Origin: CAVZVZ01 sp963778895
Lineage (GTDB): Bacteria > Actinomycetota > Acidimicrobiia > Acidimicrobiales > Acidimicrobilacustridaceae
NCBI GenBank assembly: GCA_963778895.1
Contig: CAVZVZ010000002.1
Location: 806,001-870,000, forward strand
Direction: 5' to 3'
Length of the DNA stretch: 64,000 bases
Shown: in pieces, positions 53,712 through 62,203 of the stretch
How positions within the stretch are numbered: position 1 is the stretch's first letter
Layout of the letters: every line of letters starts with the position of its first letter
The notes under the pieces: model-generated
Database searches by the model: none
Told to the model about the DNA's origin: nothing
Seen by the model: only the letters and a program-made list of their open reading frames with translations
Translations under genes and position numbers: made by a program

Positions 53712-54020
53712 GTGGTGCCGTACCACGGTCCGGGGGGAACTCGAAGAGAGGCACTGGAACCCGGTTCGCTCGAGCGGCAAGAGTTGGGCGTGACCCATCG
53801 GTGCGTGCGACACGTCTGCGCCGAGCACGGGTTGACCCTGTGCGAATGCGCCTGCTTTCGCGGTGGTAAGCCCGTCGAAAAGTCGCGGTGCCCTGGGGTG
53901 CCGTTCTGCTGCCCTGACTTCCAGGGCGTCGTGCCGAACCCTTACAAGCTCAGGGCTCCGCAGGTGCGCTCGGACGATCTGCTGCCCGCCTACGGCGGCG
54001 AGTTGTGGGTGAGAAGTTAG
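53712..54020 (+). CDS. Possible small Cys-rich protein
   Basis: A 102-residue ORF with nine Cys, clustered CVRHVC, LCECACF, RCPG and FCCPDF, which could bind zinc or an iron-sulphur cluster. The GTG start follows a GGAGGGG site by about 7 bases. No homology is recognised, and the opposite strand is also open here, so it may be fortuitous. Confidence 0.35.
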   Translation: MVPYHGPGGTRREALEPGSLERQELGVTHRCVRHVCAEHGLTLCECACFRGGKPVEKSRCPGVPFCCPDFQGVVPNPYKLRAPQVRSDDLLPAYGGELWVRS

Positions 54021-54432
54021 GGGCGGACCAGCTCCCAGTCGGTCAGCTGGTATCACTGTGCCGCCGTCAATCCGGAGAGCGACTCTCGCTTTCTCGGGGG
54101 CAGACGGCGTCCGGTTCTGGTGGGGTCCGCATTCACCGTCGGCCCCGCCAGGATCGGAATTCGAGTGCCAGTCGCAAGTCAACCTGCGACCGGCACGACA
54201 GCCCTGAAAGCGCTCACACCGGTCGACCGGTTCGCTCGTCGGGCCAAGCTCCGGCCTGGCTTATCGAGCGGTGCGAGGTGGCGGTCGACGTCTTTCTCGG
54301 TCGAGCTGTTGCATCCGTGTCGCGCGGCCGCTCTCGCATCGCGCGAAGGGCATTTGTGCCCTATCCCGACACTCGGTCACCCGCTTGGCTGGTCGGGAGT
54401 GTTGGAGCGTCGACTAGGGAGAGAGATTTCAT
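54021..54432. other. Gene-free interval with one strong hairpin
   Basis: About 410 bases with no convincing gene. GTGCCAGTCGCA (54165-54176) and TGCGACCGGCAC (54185-54196) form a 12-pair stem with one A-C mismatch on the plus strand, which becomes a U-G pair in minus-strand RNA. The rest shows nothing I recognise. Confidence 0.4.
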
Positions 54433-55038
54433 ATGAGGAGAAGCACGCTCGACGTGATCTTCAGTGTCGGTGGCCTACTGATCGCAGGGCTCTTGCTCGT
54501 GCTGGGCCTGGTGATGCAGAACCAGGCGAATTTCGCCAAGAACTACGTGACCGACCAGCTTTCGGCGCAGAAGATCATCTTCACGCCGGCGGACAACCTC
54601 ACGCCCGAGGAAAGCCAGGCGACCTGCTTGGTGAAGTACGAAGGGCAGCCGCTCACGTCGGGATCGCAAGCCGAGTGCTATGCCAACAAGTACATCGCGC
54701 TGCACCTCAGCGAGACGAATGACGGCAAGACGTACGCGGAGACGAGCAACGACTCCCGCGCCGCCGCGACGGCGGCGAAGCAGGCCGCGGCCGACGGAGC
54801 GCCGAACGCGGCTGATCTCAACACCCAAGCCACGGCCCTCGACGCCAAGGTGCAGACCTTGTTCCGCGGTGAAACGCTCCGTGGTCTGCTGCTGACGTCG
54901 TACGGCTTCAGCATCTTCGGTCAACGCGCTCAGCAAGCTGCGTGGGTTTGCTTCGGTGTAGCTCTCGTGCTCTTCCTGGCCAGCATCGCCGGCTTCGTCC
55001 ACGCCTTCACCCGAGGGAAGAGCGAGGTCGTGAACTGA
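54433..55038 (+). CDS. Two-span membrane protein with extracytoplasmic helical domain
   Basis: A 201-residue protein. Span 1 (VIFSVGGLLIAGLLLVLGLVM, about 8-28) and span 2 (AAWVCFGVALVLFLASIAGFVHAF, about 168-192) flank an outer domain. That domain has two Cys (ATCLVKY, AECYANKYIALHL), an Ala-rich helix (SRAAATAAKQAAADGA) and RGETLRGLLLTSYGFSIFG before span 2. No family recognised. Start ATG preceded by a GGAGAGAG site. Confidence 0.65.
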   Translation: MRRSTLDVIFSVGGLLIAGLLLVLGLVMQNQANFAKNYVTDQLSAQKIIFTPADNLTPEESQATCLVKYEGQPLTSGSQAECYANKYIALHLSETNDGKTYAETSNDSRAAATAAKQAAADGAPNAADLNTQATALDAKVQTLFRGETLRGLLLTSYGFSIFGQRAQQAAWVCFGVALVLFLASIAGFVHAFTRGKSEVVN

Positions 55039-55120
55039 ACCGAGTCCAGTGCGACGGTACCTGACGACGGAGTCAGGTACCGTCCTGGCTCGCGGGGCGA
55101 CCAGGACCGGGGGGAGCGGA

Positions 55121-56029
55121 GTGCGAGACGACGCGGTGGTCATCGAGGTCGGGCTCAACGAGTCCGTGAGCCCGAACACGCAGCCGCACGTGCCGCAGAC
55201 ACCGCTCGCGTGCGCGAGCGACGCCCAGCGCTGCGCCGACGCCGGCGCAGCGATCGTGCACTGGCACGCGATCGACGAGTTCGGTCGGCCGCAACTCGAT
55301 GACGTCACGCTGTACGGGGCCGCGCTCGATGCCATGCAGGGTTGTGTGCTGGCCTACCCTTCGTATCGAACCGACGTGCCCGACGACGTCGAGACCCGCC
55401 TGTCGCATTGCATCGCGTTGCACGCTCGGCACGGGTTGGAGATCGCGCCGATCGACATCGCGACGGTGAACGTGGTGCTGTGGGACCCATCGACGCGCGA
55501 GCTCGCACCAACCGAGTCGGGCACCGGCTTCGAGGTGATCCGCAACTCGCTGCCCTTCGTGACGGACGCGCTCGCGCGTTACCGAGCTGTCGGGCTGGCC
55601 CCCACGCTGGCTGCGTTCGATCTCGGTGCGACCCGGACATTGGCCCTTCTGGCGGAGGCGGGCCTGTTGCCGAAGCCGGTTCTCTGCAAGATCTTCCTCT
55701 GGGCTTCGCCGGCGATCGGGCCGGTGCCGAGCATCGAGGCGCTCGATCTCCATCTGCGGCAGTTACCGGCGAAGTCGGATGTCGAATGGTCGGTCGTGCC
55801 CTACGGGTTCACCGATGCCGCGCTGCTCGAGCAGCTCGTTCGCGCCGGGCTCGAACGCGGTGGCGGCGTCCGGGTCGGTATCGGCGACAGCCCCGGTGCG
55901 CAACCCGATCTCACCAACGCCGAGCTCGTCGAGCAGGTGGTGCGCCTCGCCGGCGAGGTCGGTCGACCGGTGGCAAGCGCGGACGATGTGCGCGAGCGAC
56001 TCGCGATGCCGCGCCACGGTTCGCCATGA
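55121..56029 (+). CDS. BKACE (beta-keto acid cleavage enzyme) family, DUF849
   Basis: About 302 residues of the DUF849 TIM barrel. IEVGLNESVSPN gives the substrate-side Glu, AIVHWHAID the zinc-binding H-x-H, and CKIFLWASPAIGPVP and VRVGIGDSPGAQP the later barrel motifs. BKACEs condense a beta-keto acid with acetyl-CoA, giving acetoacetate and a new CoA ester. The GTG start at 55121 has a GGGGAGCGGA site and excludes a poor upstream extension. The next gene overlaps by four bases, so this is the first gene of a three-gene catabolic operon. Confidence 0.85.
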   Translation: MRDDAVVIEVGLNESVSPNTQPHVPQTPLACASDAQRCADAGAAIVHWHAIDEFGRPQLDDVTLYGAALDAMQGCVLAYPSYRTDVPDDVETRLSHCIALHARHGLEIAPIDIATVNVVLWDPSTRELAPTESGTGFEVIRNSLPFVTDALARYRAVGLAPTLAAFDLGATRTLALLAEAGLLPKPVLCKIFLWASPAIGPVPSIEALDLHLRQLPAKSDVEWSVVPYGFTDAALLEQLVRAGLERGGGVRVGIGDSPGAQPDLTNAELVEQVVRLAGEVGRPVASADDVRERLAMPRHGSP

Positions 56030-56856
56030 GCGGCCTCGACGGTGCGGTCGCCATCGTGACCGGCGCGAGCCGAGGCATCGGCAAGGGAGTCGCGCTCGAA
56101 CTCGCGGCGGCCGGCGCCACCGTGTACGTCACGGGTCGAACGATGTCCGACGACGACGGGCGGACCACCTCGTTGGGTGGAAGCCTGTCGGCGACCGTCG
56201 CGGAGATCGAAGGTTCGGGCGGCCGCGCTTTCGCGCACCGATGCGATCACGCCGATGACGGCAGCGTTGCCGAGCTGTTCGACCGAGTGCGGGTCGAGCA
56301 GGCCCGGCTCGACGTGCTGGTGAACAACGCGTTCGCGGTGCCGGAGCGGCTCGACTCGAGCGTGCCCTTCTGGCGGAGCCCGATCTCGGACTGGGACGTC
56401 ATGATCGATGTGGGGACCCGGTCGGCCTATGTGGCGGCGCACCACGCGGCGCGTGAGATGGAACCCGCGGGCCGCGGTCTGATCGTGAACGTGAGCTCTG
56501 CGGGGGCGATCCGGTTCTTCCATCACATCGCGTACGGTGTCGGGAAGGCCGCGCTCGACCGGTTCACCCACGACGCCGCTCGACCGCTCGCCGAGCATGG
56601 CATCGCCATGGTGTCCATCTGGCCTTACATCGTCGCGACCGAACGGGTCGAGCAGATGCTCGGGAGCGGGGCCGACCTCGGGGCGATCGAGTCCCCGCGT
56701 TTCGTCGGTCGCGGTGTGGTGGCGCTCGCCACGGATCCAGGCGTTCTCCGTCGCTCCGGAGGAGCTTTCACTACTCGGGCTCTCGCCGATGAGTACGGGT
56801 TCACCGACATCGACGGCGAGTTGCCGCCGGAGCAGCCGTGGCGTCCGCCGGCGTGA
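56026..56856 (+). CDS. SDR-family oxidoreductase, DHRS1-like
   Basis: A 276-residue intact SDR. TGASRGIGKG is the cofactor loop, VTGRTMSDDDG and GSGGRAFAHRCDHAD follow, VNNAFAVPERL replaces the usual NNAG, and AYGVGKAALDR holds YxxxK. The layout and the C-terminal SGGAFTTRALADEYGFTDIDG match the DHRS1 group. It starts in an ATGA overlap with the BKACE gene and presumably makes or uses a beta-hydroxy/keto substrate of that pathway. Confidence 0.85.
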   Translation: MSGLDGAVAIVTGASRGIGKGVALELAAAGATVYVTGRTMSDDDGRTTSLGGSLSATVAEIEGSGGRAFAHRCDHADDGSVAELFDRVRVEQARLDVLVNNAFAVPERLDSSVPFWRSPISDWDVMIDVGTRSAYVAAHHAAREMEPAGRGLIVNVSSAGAIRFFHHIAYGVGKAALDRFTHDAARPLAEHGIAMVSIWPYIVATERVEQMLGSGADLGAIESPRFVGRGVVALATDPGVLRRSGGAFTTRALADEYGFTDIDGELPPEQPWRPPA

Positions 56857-56863
56857 TCGCGTC

Positions 56864-57664
56864 GTGAACATCGACGGGCGTGTTGCCATCGTCACCGGTG
56901 CGTCTCACGGGATCGGCCGCGAGACCGCCGCGGCGTTGCACGAGCGTGGCGCCGCAGTTGGACTGCTGGCCCGGTCGGGTGACGAGCTCGAAGCGGGAGC
57001 GCGCCTGCTTGGCTCCGGGGCGGCGGTCGCGGTTGCTGATGTCGCTGATCGTGCCCAAGTCCACGCTGCGGTCGCAGCATTGACCGACCAGTTGGGTCCG
57101 CCGGACATCTTGGTGAACAACGCGGGCGTCGGCGCTTATGCATCGATGATGGAGGAGGATCCCGACACCTTCGAGCGATTGATTCGCGTCAACTATCTGG
57201 GCACGGTGTACACGACGCTGGCGGTGCTGCCCGGCATGGTGGAGCGACGCGGCGGTCACATCGTCAATGTCGCGTCGGTGGCCGGGCGTCTCGGTGCGCC
57301 GTTCGAGGCCGCGTACTCGGCCAGTAAGTTCGCGGTGGTCGGACTCAGCGAGTCACTCGCAGCCGAGGTGCAGGCGCTCGGTGTCAGCGTCTCGCTCGTG
57401 AATCCCGGTCCGGTCCGCACTCGGTTCACCGAAGCCCGCGGTGTCCCGTTCCAACGGAGCGTGCCTCGGCCGGTCTCCGCTGGGCGCATCGCCGCGGCGG
57501 TCGTCGACGCGGTCGAGCGGGATCGGTTCGAGCAGACGATCCCCCGGTGGCTGCGCGCGGGGAGCATCGTGCGAGCGGTGGCCCCGAACCTCTACCGCCG
57601 CGGGTTGCTGCGCGATTCGGCCAAGGAGGCCGCGGCGCTCGCCCGCCGACTCGAGGCACCCTGA
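56864..57664 (+). CDS. SDR-family oxidoreductase, classical
   Basis: A 266-residue intact SDR: TGASHGIGRE, VNNAGVGAYASM, VNVASVAGRLGAPFEAAYSASKFAV (Ser and YxxxK) and LVNPGPVRTRF. The C-terminal WLRAGSIVRAVAPNLYRRG is a membrane-leaning tail often seen in lipid-active SDRs. It begins 7 bases after the preceding SDR and ends the operon. It converges on the LLM gene. Confidence 0.85.
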   Translation: MNIDGRVAIVTGASHGIGRETAAALHERGAAVGLLARSGDELEAGARLLGSGAAVAVADVADRAQVHAAVAALTDQLGPPDILVNNAGVGAYASMMEEDPDTFERLIRVNYLGTVYTTLAVLPGMVERRGGHIVNVASVAGRLGAPFEAAYSASKFAVVGLSESLAAEVQALGVSVSLVNPGPVRTRFTEARGVPFQRSVPRPVSAGRIAAAVVDAVERDRFEQTIPRWLRAGSIVRAVAPNLYRRGLLRDSAKEAAALARRLEAP

Positions 57665-57666
57665 CC

Positions 57667-57685
57667 GGGCCGACGGTGGCGGCCC
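57667..57685. terminator. Bidirectional terminator-like hairpin
   Basis: GGGCCG-ACGGTGG-CGGCCC, with flanking TGAC and TCA extending the pairing, between the convergent SDR and LLM genes. It is GC-rich and followed by few T residues. Confidence 0.5.
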
Positions 57686-57704
57686 GTCATCGCTCCCTCA
57701 TCGG

Positions 57705-59065
57705 TCAGGCCAGGCGCTTGCTGACGTCTTCGCCGGCGGCGATCCTGGCGGCGTAGTCGTCGAGCCAGCGGTGGAACTTGCTCACTCTGCTGCTGGTCGG
57801 CGTCGAGGCGGGGGTAGGCGGGGATCTCGTAGTCGGGTTCGAGCGGTGGGTGATCACCGGAGGGCTTGCGGGCCATCACGGCCTCGATGACGGGTGCGAG
57901 GCGCTGCGCCTTGTCGCGCTGATGCTGTTCGTCGCGCTCGGCGAACTCGGGCATCACCTCGCGGGCGAAGAGCTCGAGTGTCTCCATGACGTGCTCGTGG
58001 CGGTTGCGGCCGGCCGCGCACGACAGGATGACCTGGTCGACCCCGCACGCTTCGTACCGTCGGAGATAGTCACGGACCTGCTCGGGCGTGCCCATCGCGC
58101 CTCGGAGTCCGGACGTTCCGTCCTTCACGGCTTTGGCGCCGAGGCGATCGGGGTTCCCGACTGCCAGTGCGACAGCCTCGGGGTCGAAACCCTGCTCGGC
58201 GCGCCGATTCCGGTAGTCGGACCACAGGTCCTCCGCGCCCGGCCGGTGCCGTCCGAACACGTAGTAGTGGCCGAGCGAGTATCCGATGAAGTTCACGCCC
58301 TCGGCTCCGCGGCGCACCGCTTCGGCCTCGTCGGCATGACAGAAGAACGACGTCACACACGCGAGGTTCGCATTGACGGCGTCACCGATGGGCACGCCCT
58401 CGGCGGCGAGCGTGCTGTAGTAGTCGTCGACCCAATGGCGCGCCTCCTCGGGATCGAAGAACGCGAACGCAAGCGCACCGATCCCGTGCTGCGCGGCGAG
58501 GCGGATCGTCTCGCGCCGGCTGCACGCGACCCACACCGGAGGGTGAGGGCGCTGGACCGGCTTGGGAACGACGTTGCGCGGTGGCATGCGGACGTACTCG
58601 CCGACATGACCCGTGAAGGGGGTTTCGGTCATGCAGCGCAGCGCGACGCGCACACCCTCCTCCCACATGGCGCGCTTGTCTGCGGGGTTCGACGCCGAAC
58701 GCGTCGAGCTCGGCGGCGGCCGAACCCTCGCCCGTGCCGAACTCGACTCGCCCGCCCGACAACACGTCGAGCGTGGCGACCCGCTCGGCGACGCGTGCGG
58801 GATGGTTGATCGCGGGAAGGCAATGCACGATGCCGTGCGCGAGTCGGATGCGCTTCGTTCGCTGTGATACCGCGCCGAGAAACACCTCCGGCGCGCTCGA
58901 GTGCGAGTACTCCTCCAAGAAGTGGTGCTCGACGAGCCACACACAATCGAAGCCGAGACGGTCCGCGAGCTCGATCTCGTCGAGGGCATCCGCGAACGCC
59001 CGCTGATCGTCGCCGTCCTCCCAGGGGCGAGGTACCTGGTGTTCGTAGAACAGCCCGAATCGCAT
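57705..59065 (-). CDS. LLM-class flavin-dependent monooxygenase (frameshifted)
   Basis: About 452 residues, bacterial-luciferase-like. MRFGLFYEHQVPRPW at the N-terminus, CVWLVEHHFLEEYSH, and LDVLSGGRVEFGTGEGSAA lead to a register change near 58690. RPHPPVWVACSRRETI and GYSLGHYYVFGRHRPG follow, and a second change near 57782 gives the real end SKFHRWLDDYAARIAAGEDVSKRLA. It is longer than F420-type LLMs and typical of FMNH2-dependent alkane- or aromatic-type monooxygenases. A GAGGGGGA site precedes ATG 59065. It is divergent from the PPOX gene over ATGTAACA repeats. Confidence 0.8.
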
Positions 59066-59097
59066 GGAATCCCCCTCGATCGCGGCTGGCGCGCAAA

Positions 59098-59118
59098 ATG
59101 TAACATCACCATGTAACA
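59098..59118. promoter_or_regulatory. Direct repeat ATGTAACA x2 in the LLM/PPOX divergent region
   Basis: ATGTAACA at 59098-59105 and 59111-59118, period 13, in an AT-rich island with candidate -10 boxes on both strands (TAACAT plus, TACATT minus). A likely regulator site for the divergent genes; the TetR gene two genes downstream is the obvious candidate. Confidence 0.5.
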
Positions 59119-59146
59119 AGTGACCGACCGGCCGAGAAGGTTCCCG

Positions 59147-59617
59147 ATGGCGCGCAGCATCCGGATGACCGACGACGAAGCGTGGGCGATGCTCGAGCAC
59201 GCCCACACCGGAGTCCTCACATCGCTGCGGCGCGATGGCGGGCCGATCTCGTTGCCCGTGTGGTTCGTTGCGCTCGACCGGCGCGTCTATGTCGCCGGCC
59301 CGGCCCGGACGAAGAAGTTCGCGCGGGTCCGCCACGACCCCAGGGTCGCGTTCCTGGTCGAATCGGGCACGAACTGGGCGGAGCTGGCGGGCGTTCAGCT
59401 GACCGGGCGCGCCGATCTCCTGGACGCCTCTGAGCGACTCGATCGGGTGACGTCCGCCCTCCATGCCAAGTACGAGCGCTTCCGAACACCGCGCGCGCAG
59501 ATGCCCTCGACAACTCGCGCGAACTACGAGACGGAGACGGCGACGATCGAGATCGTGCCGGACGAGCGGATCTTGTCGTGGGACAACTCCCGACTGTTCG
59601 CCACGGGTGCGTCATGA
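59147..59617 (+). CDS. PPOX-class (FMN/F420-dependent split-barrel) protein
   Basis: A 156-residue split-barrel protein: AWAMLEHAHTGVLTSLRRDGGPISLPVWFVALDRRVYVAGP at the N-terminus and ARTKKFARVRHDPRVAFLVESG (flavin phosphate-binding Lys/Arg). These are marks of the pyridoxamine 5'-phosphate oxidase-like family, whose actinobacterial members often use F420. The ATG at 59147 has a GAGAAGG site; GTG 59120 is an alternative. Its stop overlaps the start of the TetR gene (ATGA). Confidence 0.8.
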   Translation: MARSIRMTDDEAWAMLEHAHTGVLTSLRRDGGPISLPVWFVALDRRVYVAGPARTKKFARVRHDPRVAFLVESGTNWAELAGVQLTGRADLLDASERLDRVTSALHAKYERFRTPRAQMPSTTRANYETETATIEIVPDERILSWDNSRLFATGAS

Positions 59618-60210
59618 TCGGCAGCCGCGCGGCGGCCCCGGCCGGGCGTCGTCTCGGGCGCGAGGAACGGCGCGAGGCGATCATCGGAGGAGCGGCTGTG
59701 GCCTTCGCACGTGCCGGTTACTCCGGCACATCCATGGCCGACATCTCGAGATCCGTCGGGGTCTCGCATCTCATCGTCTATCGGCACTTCGAGTCCAAGG
59801 AGGTGCTCTACGAGGCCGTGCTCGACCGCGCCGTCGATGGTCTCCGTGTTGCTCTGTCAGCAGCGGGGGCGGTCGGCCCCCACGGTCCCAGTCCCGCTGT
59901 GCTCCTCCAGGCCGCGCGCACCGATCCCGCTGCGTTCGAAGTGCTCTGGCGCCACGCGACCCGTGAGCCCGGGTTCGCCCGTTGGGTCGCTCGCGCACGC
60001 GAGCTCCTGAGGAACACCACCGAGACCGCGCTCGCCCCGCATGTCGAAGCCCGAAACCTGCGGTGGGCGACGCGTGCCACCGTCGCCTATCTCGTCGAAG
60101 CCGTGCTCGCGTGGGTGGAGGATGGCGACCCGGAGCTGGATGCACGTTTCGTCGTCGCCACCGATGCCGCGTTGCAGGCCGGGGTTCGTAGTTGGGCCCG
60201 CGCCTCTTGA
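59614..60210 (+). CDS. TetR-family transcriptional regulator
   Basis: A 198-residue regulator. The HTH is IIGGAAVAFARAGYSGTSMADISRSVGVSHLIVYRHFESKEVLYEAV (about 25-70). The ligand domain follows, with WRHATREPGFARW. Translationally coupled to the PPOX gene (ATGA 59614-59617). It probably controls the divergent LLM/PPOX promoters, perhaps with the BKACE operon; ligand unknown. Confidence 0.85.
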   Translation: MIGSRAAAPAGRRLGREERREAIIGGAAVAFARAGYSGTSMADISRSVGVSHLIVYRHFESKEVLYEAVLDRAVDGLRVALSAAGAVGPHGPSPAVLLQAARTDPAAFEVLWRHATREPGFARWVARARELLRNTTETALAPHVEARNLRWATRATVAYLVEAVLAWVEDGDPELDARFVVATDAALQAGVRSWARAS

Positions 60211-60249
60211 GTGAACGCCTTGGTACCGGTTGACCATCTCCTCGGGAAT

Positions 60250-60954
60250 TTAGCGAGCCACTCGCTCTCGAGTGTGGTCTGCCGATCCTTCTGACGGCTG
60301 CGGGATCAGGGACCGACAGCCCAGACCGATTCCCAAGGCGATCACGTGGCCGATGTCGGTGAACGCTGCGATCCGGATCAACCCGATAGCGATGGTCCCC
60401 AGGACCGCTCCGAGGTAGAGCAGGCGCCAGCGAGGAGGGACCCGGTAGGTCAGCACGCCGAGGACAGCCGCGAACCCGTAGCTCACACCGACATCGACCG
60501 TGTGGGTCAGCGAAGTCGGGGTCCAATTGCGCTGCAGCTCCGCCCAGATGACGACCGCGGTCAGGAGGCTTGCTCCGACGTGACCGGTGACGAACACGAC
60601 GAGCCACCGCCAAGTGCCCAACCACCGTTCCGCCGGAGCGAGAACGAACGCGAACGGGATCACGAGGAAGATGGGTCGGAGCCCGTCGGAGAGCCAAAAC
60701 GCACTGGTGAACAGAACGTGGAGCGGATCGTGGCGCAGGTTGGTCAGGTTCGTGCTCTGCGATCGCAGGAGCGGCCCGGACAACCTAGCCCCCGCCGCCC
60801 CGATGATCGCCGAGGTCACGAACAGGGTGAACAGGTAGATGAACGTCGCCGGGTTCGACCTCACGTCGACGAGCAGTCGCAGCTGTGACCATGACCATCG
60901 AGCTGCCCGTCGCAGCTTCATGGCGACAGGCTGATGCTCATCGGTGCCGGTCAT
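60250..60954 (-). CDS. Rhomboid-like membrane protein
   Basis: About 234 residues with six hydrophobic segments: FIYLFTLFVTSAIIGAAG, LVIPFAFVLAPAERWLG, WLVVFVTGHVGASLLTAVVIW, YGFAAVLGVLTY, LLYLGAVLGTIAIGLIRI and a last short one. LRHDPLHVLFTSAFWLSDG, GHVGASL, VDVGVSYGFAA and DIGHVIALGIG lie where rhomboids have HPxHFLxNM, GxSG and the His helix. The serine context (GVSYG) differs from the canonical GxSG, so proteolysis is uncertain. The start ATG 60954 is supported by a TAGCCT -10 seven bases upstream. Confidence 0.7.
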   Translation of the reverse strand: MTGTDEHQPVAMKLRRAARWSWSQLRLLVDVRSNPATFIYLFTLFVTSAIIGAAGARLSGPLLRSQSTNLTNLRHDPLHVLFTSAFWLSDGLRPIFLVIPFAFVLAPAERWLGTWRWLVVFVTGHVGASLLTAVVIWAELQRNWTPTSLTHTVDVGVSYGFAAVLGVLTYRVPPRWRLLYLGAVLGTIAIGLIRIAAFTDIGHVIALGIGLGCRSLIPQPSEGSADHTRERVAR

Positions 60955-60961
60955 CACCACG

Positions 60962-60967
60962 AGGCTA
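60962..60967 (-). promoter_or_regulatory. -10 element, leaderless promoter of the rhomboid-like gene
   Basis: TAGCCT, 7 bases, ATG at 60954. Confidence 0.45.
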
Positions 60968-61204
60968 GGTCCCAACCAGTCCAGCATCGTCGAGGCCGAG
61001 ACGACGACCCCGATCGCCGGAGCACGCCGAGGTCCCGCGCAACACGCGCGCATTCTCGGATCAACCTCTTCATGTGTGCCCGTGTCCGGCGAGTAACGAC
61101 GGTGAGCCGAATGCAAACGGCACTGGTCTGCCTCGGAGCTGCAAAATCCTCTCAACCGAATCCCGCCAGCGGCCGATCTAGGTCTGACCGAGAAGGGGGT
61201 ACCC

Positions 61205-61879
61205 GTGGCGGGACCGTCGAGGAAATCAAAGCTGTTCGTCGGCTCGGCTCTGGCCGCGGCTCTGGCGCTGGTCGTAGGCGTCGCCCACGCATCGTCGCCG
61301 GCACCGCCGCCGGTCCCGCTGTCCGACGGCGACACGACTTATGCCTGTGTGACCGACGCCGGTCACGTCAGGGCGTCGACGGTGAAGATCGGCGTCGTGC
61401 CGACCACCTGCCCGCGCGCCACTGATGTGGTCCGCTCGTGGAGTCCGTCGTCGGCACCGGCGGTGATCAGCACCGCCTTCGACTCGAACTCGTACTCGAA
61501 CATCGTCCCGGTGGGCACGCGAGTCGTGGTGACGTCTCTCGACCTGCCGGCGGGCAGTTGGGATGTGAGCGTCGATCTGAACGCGTCCATCAGCGCGCCC
61601 TCTGGTCACTGTGAGCTGGTCAGGTCGGGCATCCCCGTTGAGCTCGACTCCCGCGACTTCGGTGCAACGCTCATACCCGGATTCGTGCCCAAGGACGACG
61701 TGAGTGCACGGATACCGGTCCACTTGGACGCGCCGGTCACGTTGGCGAGCCCGACGACCGTGCAGGCGCAATGCGTCACCTTCGGGACCTCGGAGTTCAC
61801 GAGCGTTCCGTTGCAGGTAACCGGCGCACGCATGACGGCTACCGCGGTCGGGACCGTCACCGTGGTGCCATCCCCCTAG
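61205..61879 (+). CDS. Secreted protein of unknown function
   Basis: A 224-residue exported protein. Signal peptide (KLFVGSALAAALALVVGVAHA, cleaved before SSPAP), then TTYACVTDAGHVR, the sort of small motif seen in many actinobacterial surface proteins, and a beta-sandwich-like domain (VVVTSLDLPAGSWDVSVDLNASI, CELVRSGIPVELDSRDFG, VTLASPTTVQAQCVTFG) with four Cys. GTG start with an AAGGGGG site. No specific function. Confidence 0.7.
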   Translation: MAGPSRKSKLFVGSALAAALALVVGVAHASSPAPPPVPLSDGDTTYACVTDAGHVRASTVKIGVVPTTCPRATDVVRSWSPSSAPAVISTAFDSNSYSNIVPVGTRVVVTSLDLPAGSWDVSVDLNASISAPSGHCELVRSGIPVELDSRDFGATLIPGFVPKDDVSARIPVHLDAPVTLASPTTVQAQCVTFGTSEFTSVPLQVTGARMTATAVGTVTVVPSP

Positions 61880-62203
61880 CCGGATCCGCGCTTGACCTTG
61901 GCGGCCCGGCAGCGATGGTGTGCGAGCAGCTGCCCAGTTCATGCGTTGTAGGGACGGTGAGCCGGCCTGTAGGCGGGGGAGTGACGCTCGGTAAGTCGGC
62001 TACCTGCGGACTCGGCTTGAAAACCGGCTTCGACCTGCGCAATCCGCTAGTCCGACGGTGACCGCTGATTACCGGCTCTGGCCGCGCTCCCGCGTCCTGC
62101 ACGCTGTCCTGGAAGGATGACCACCGATGGCATGGCTTGGCGACAACTAGGTCAGCGCGGCGGAAGCACGCTCGGATGCGCAGCGAGCTGGTGCATCAAG
62201 CGA
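61880..62203. other. Gene-free interval
   Basis: 324 bases between convergent genes with no convincing ORF. A hairpin-like stretch around 62010-62030 (CGGCTTGAAAACCGG) resembles a tRNA anticodon arm, but no acceptor or T-arm can be folded around it. Nothing else recognised. Confidence 0.35.

Noticed and set aside
61980..62080. A tRNA-Ser-like anticodon arm (CTTGAAAA loop) and a TTCGA
   Set aside because: The stem on either side of the loop does not pair over five bases and no acceptor stem or T-stem can be drawn around the two elements.
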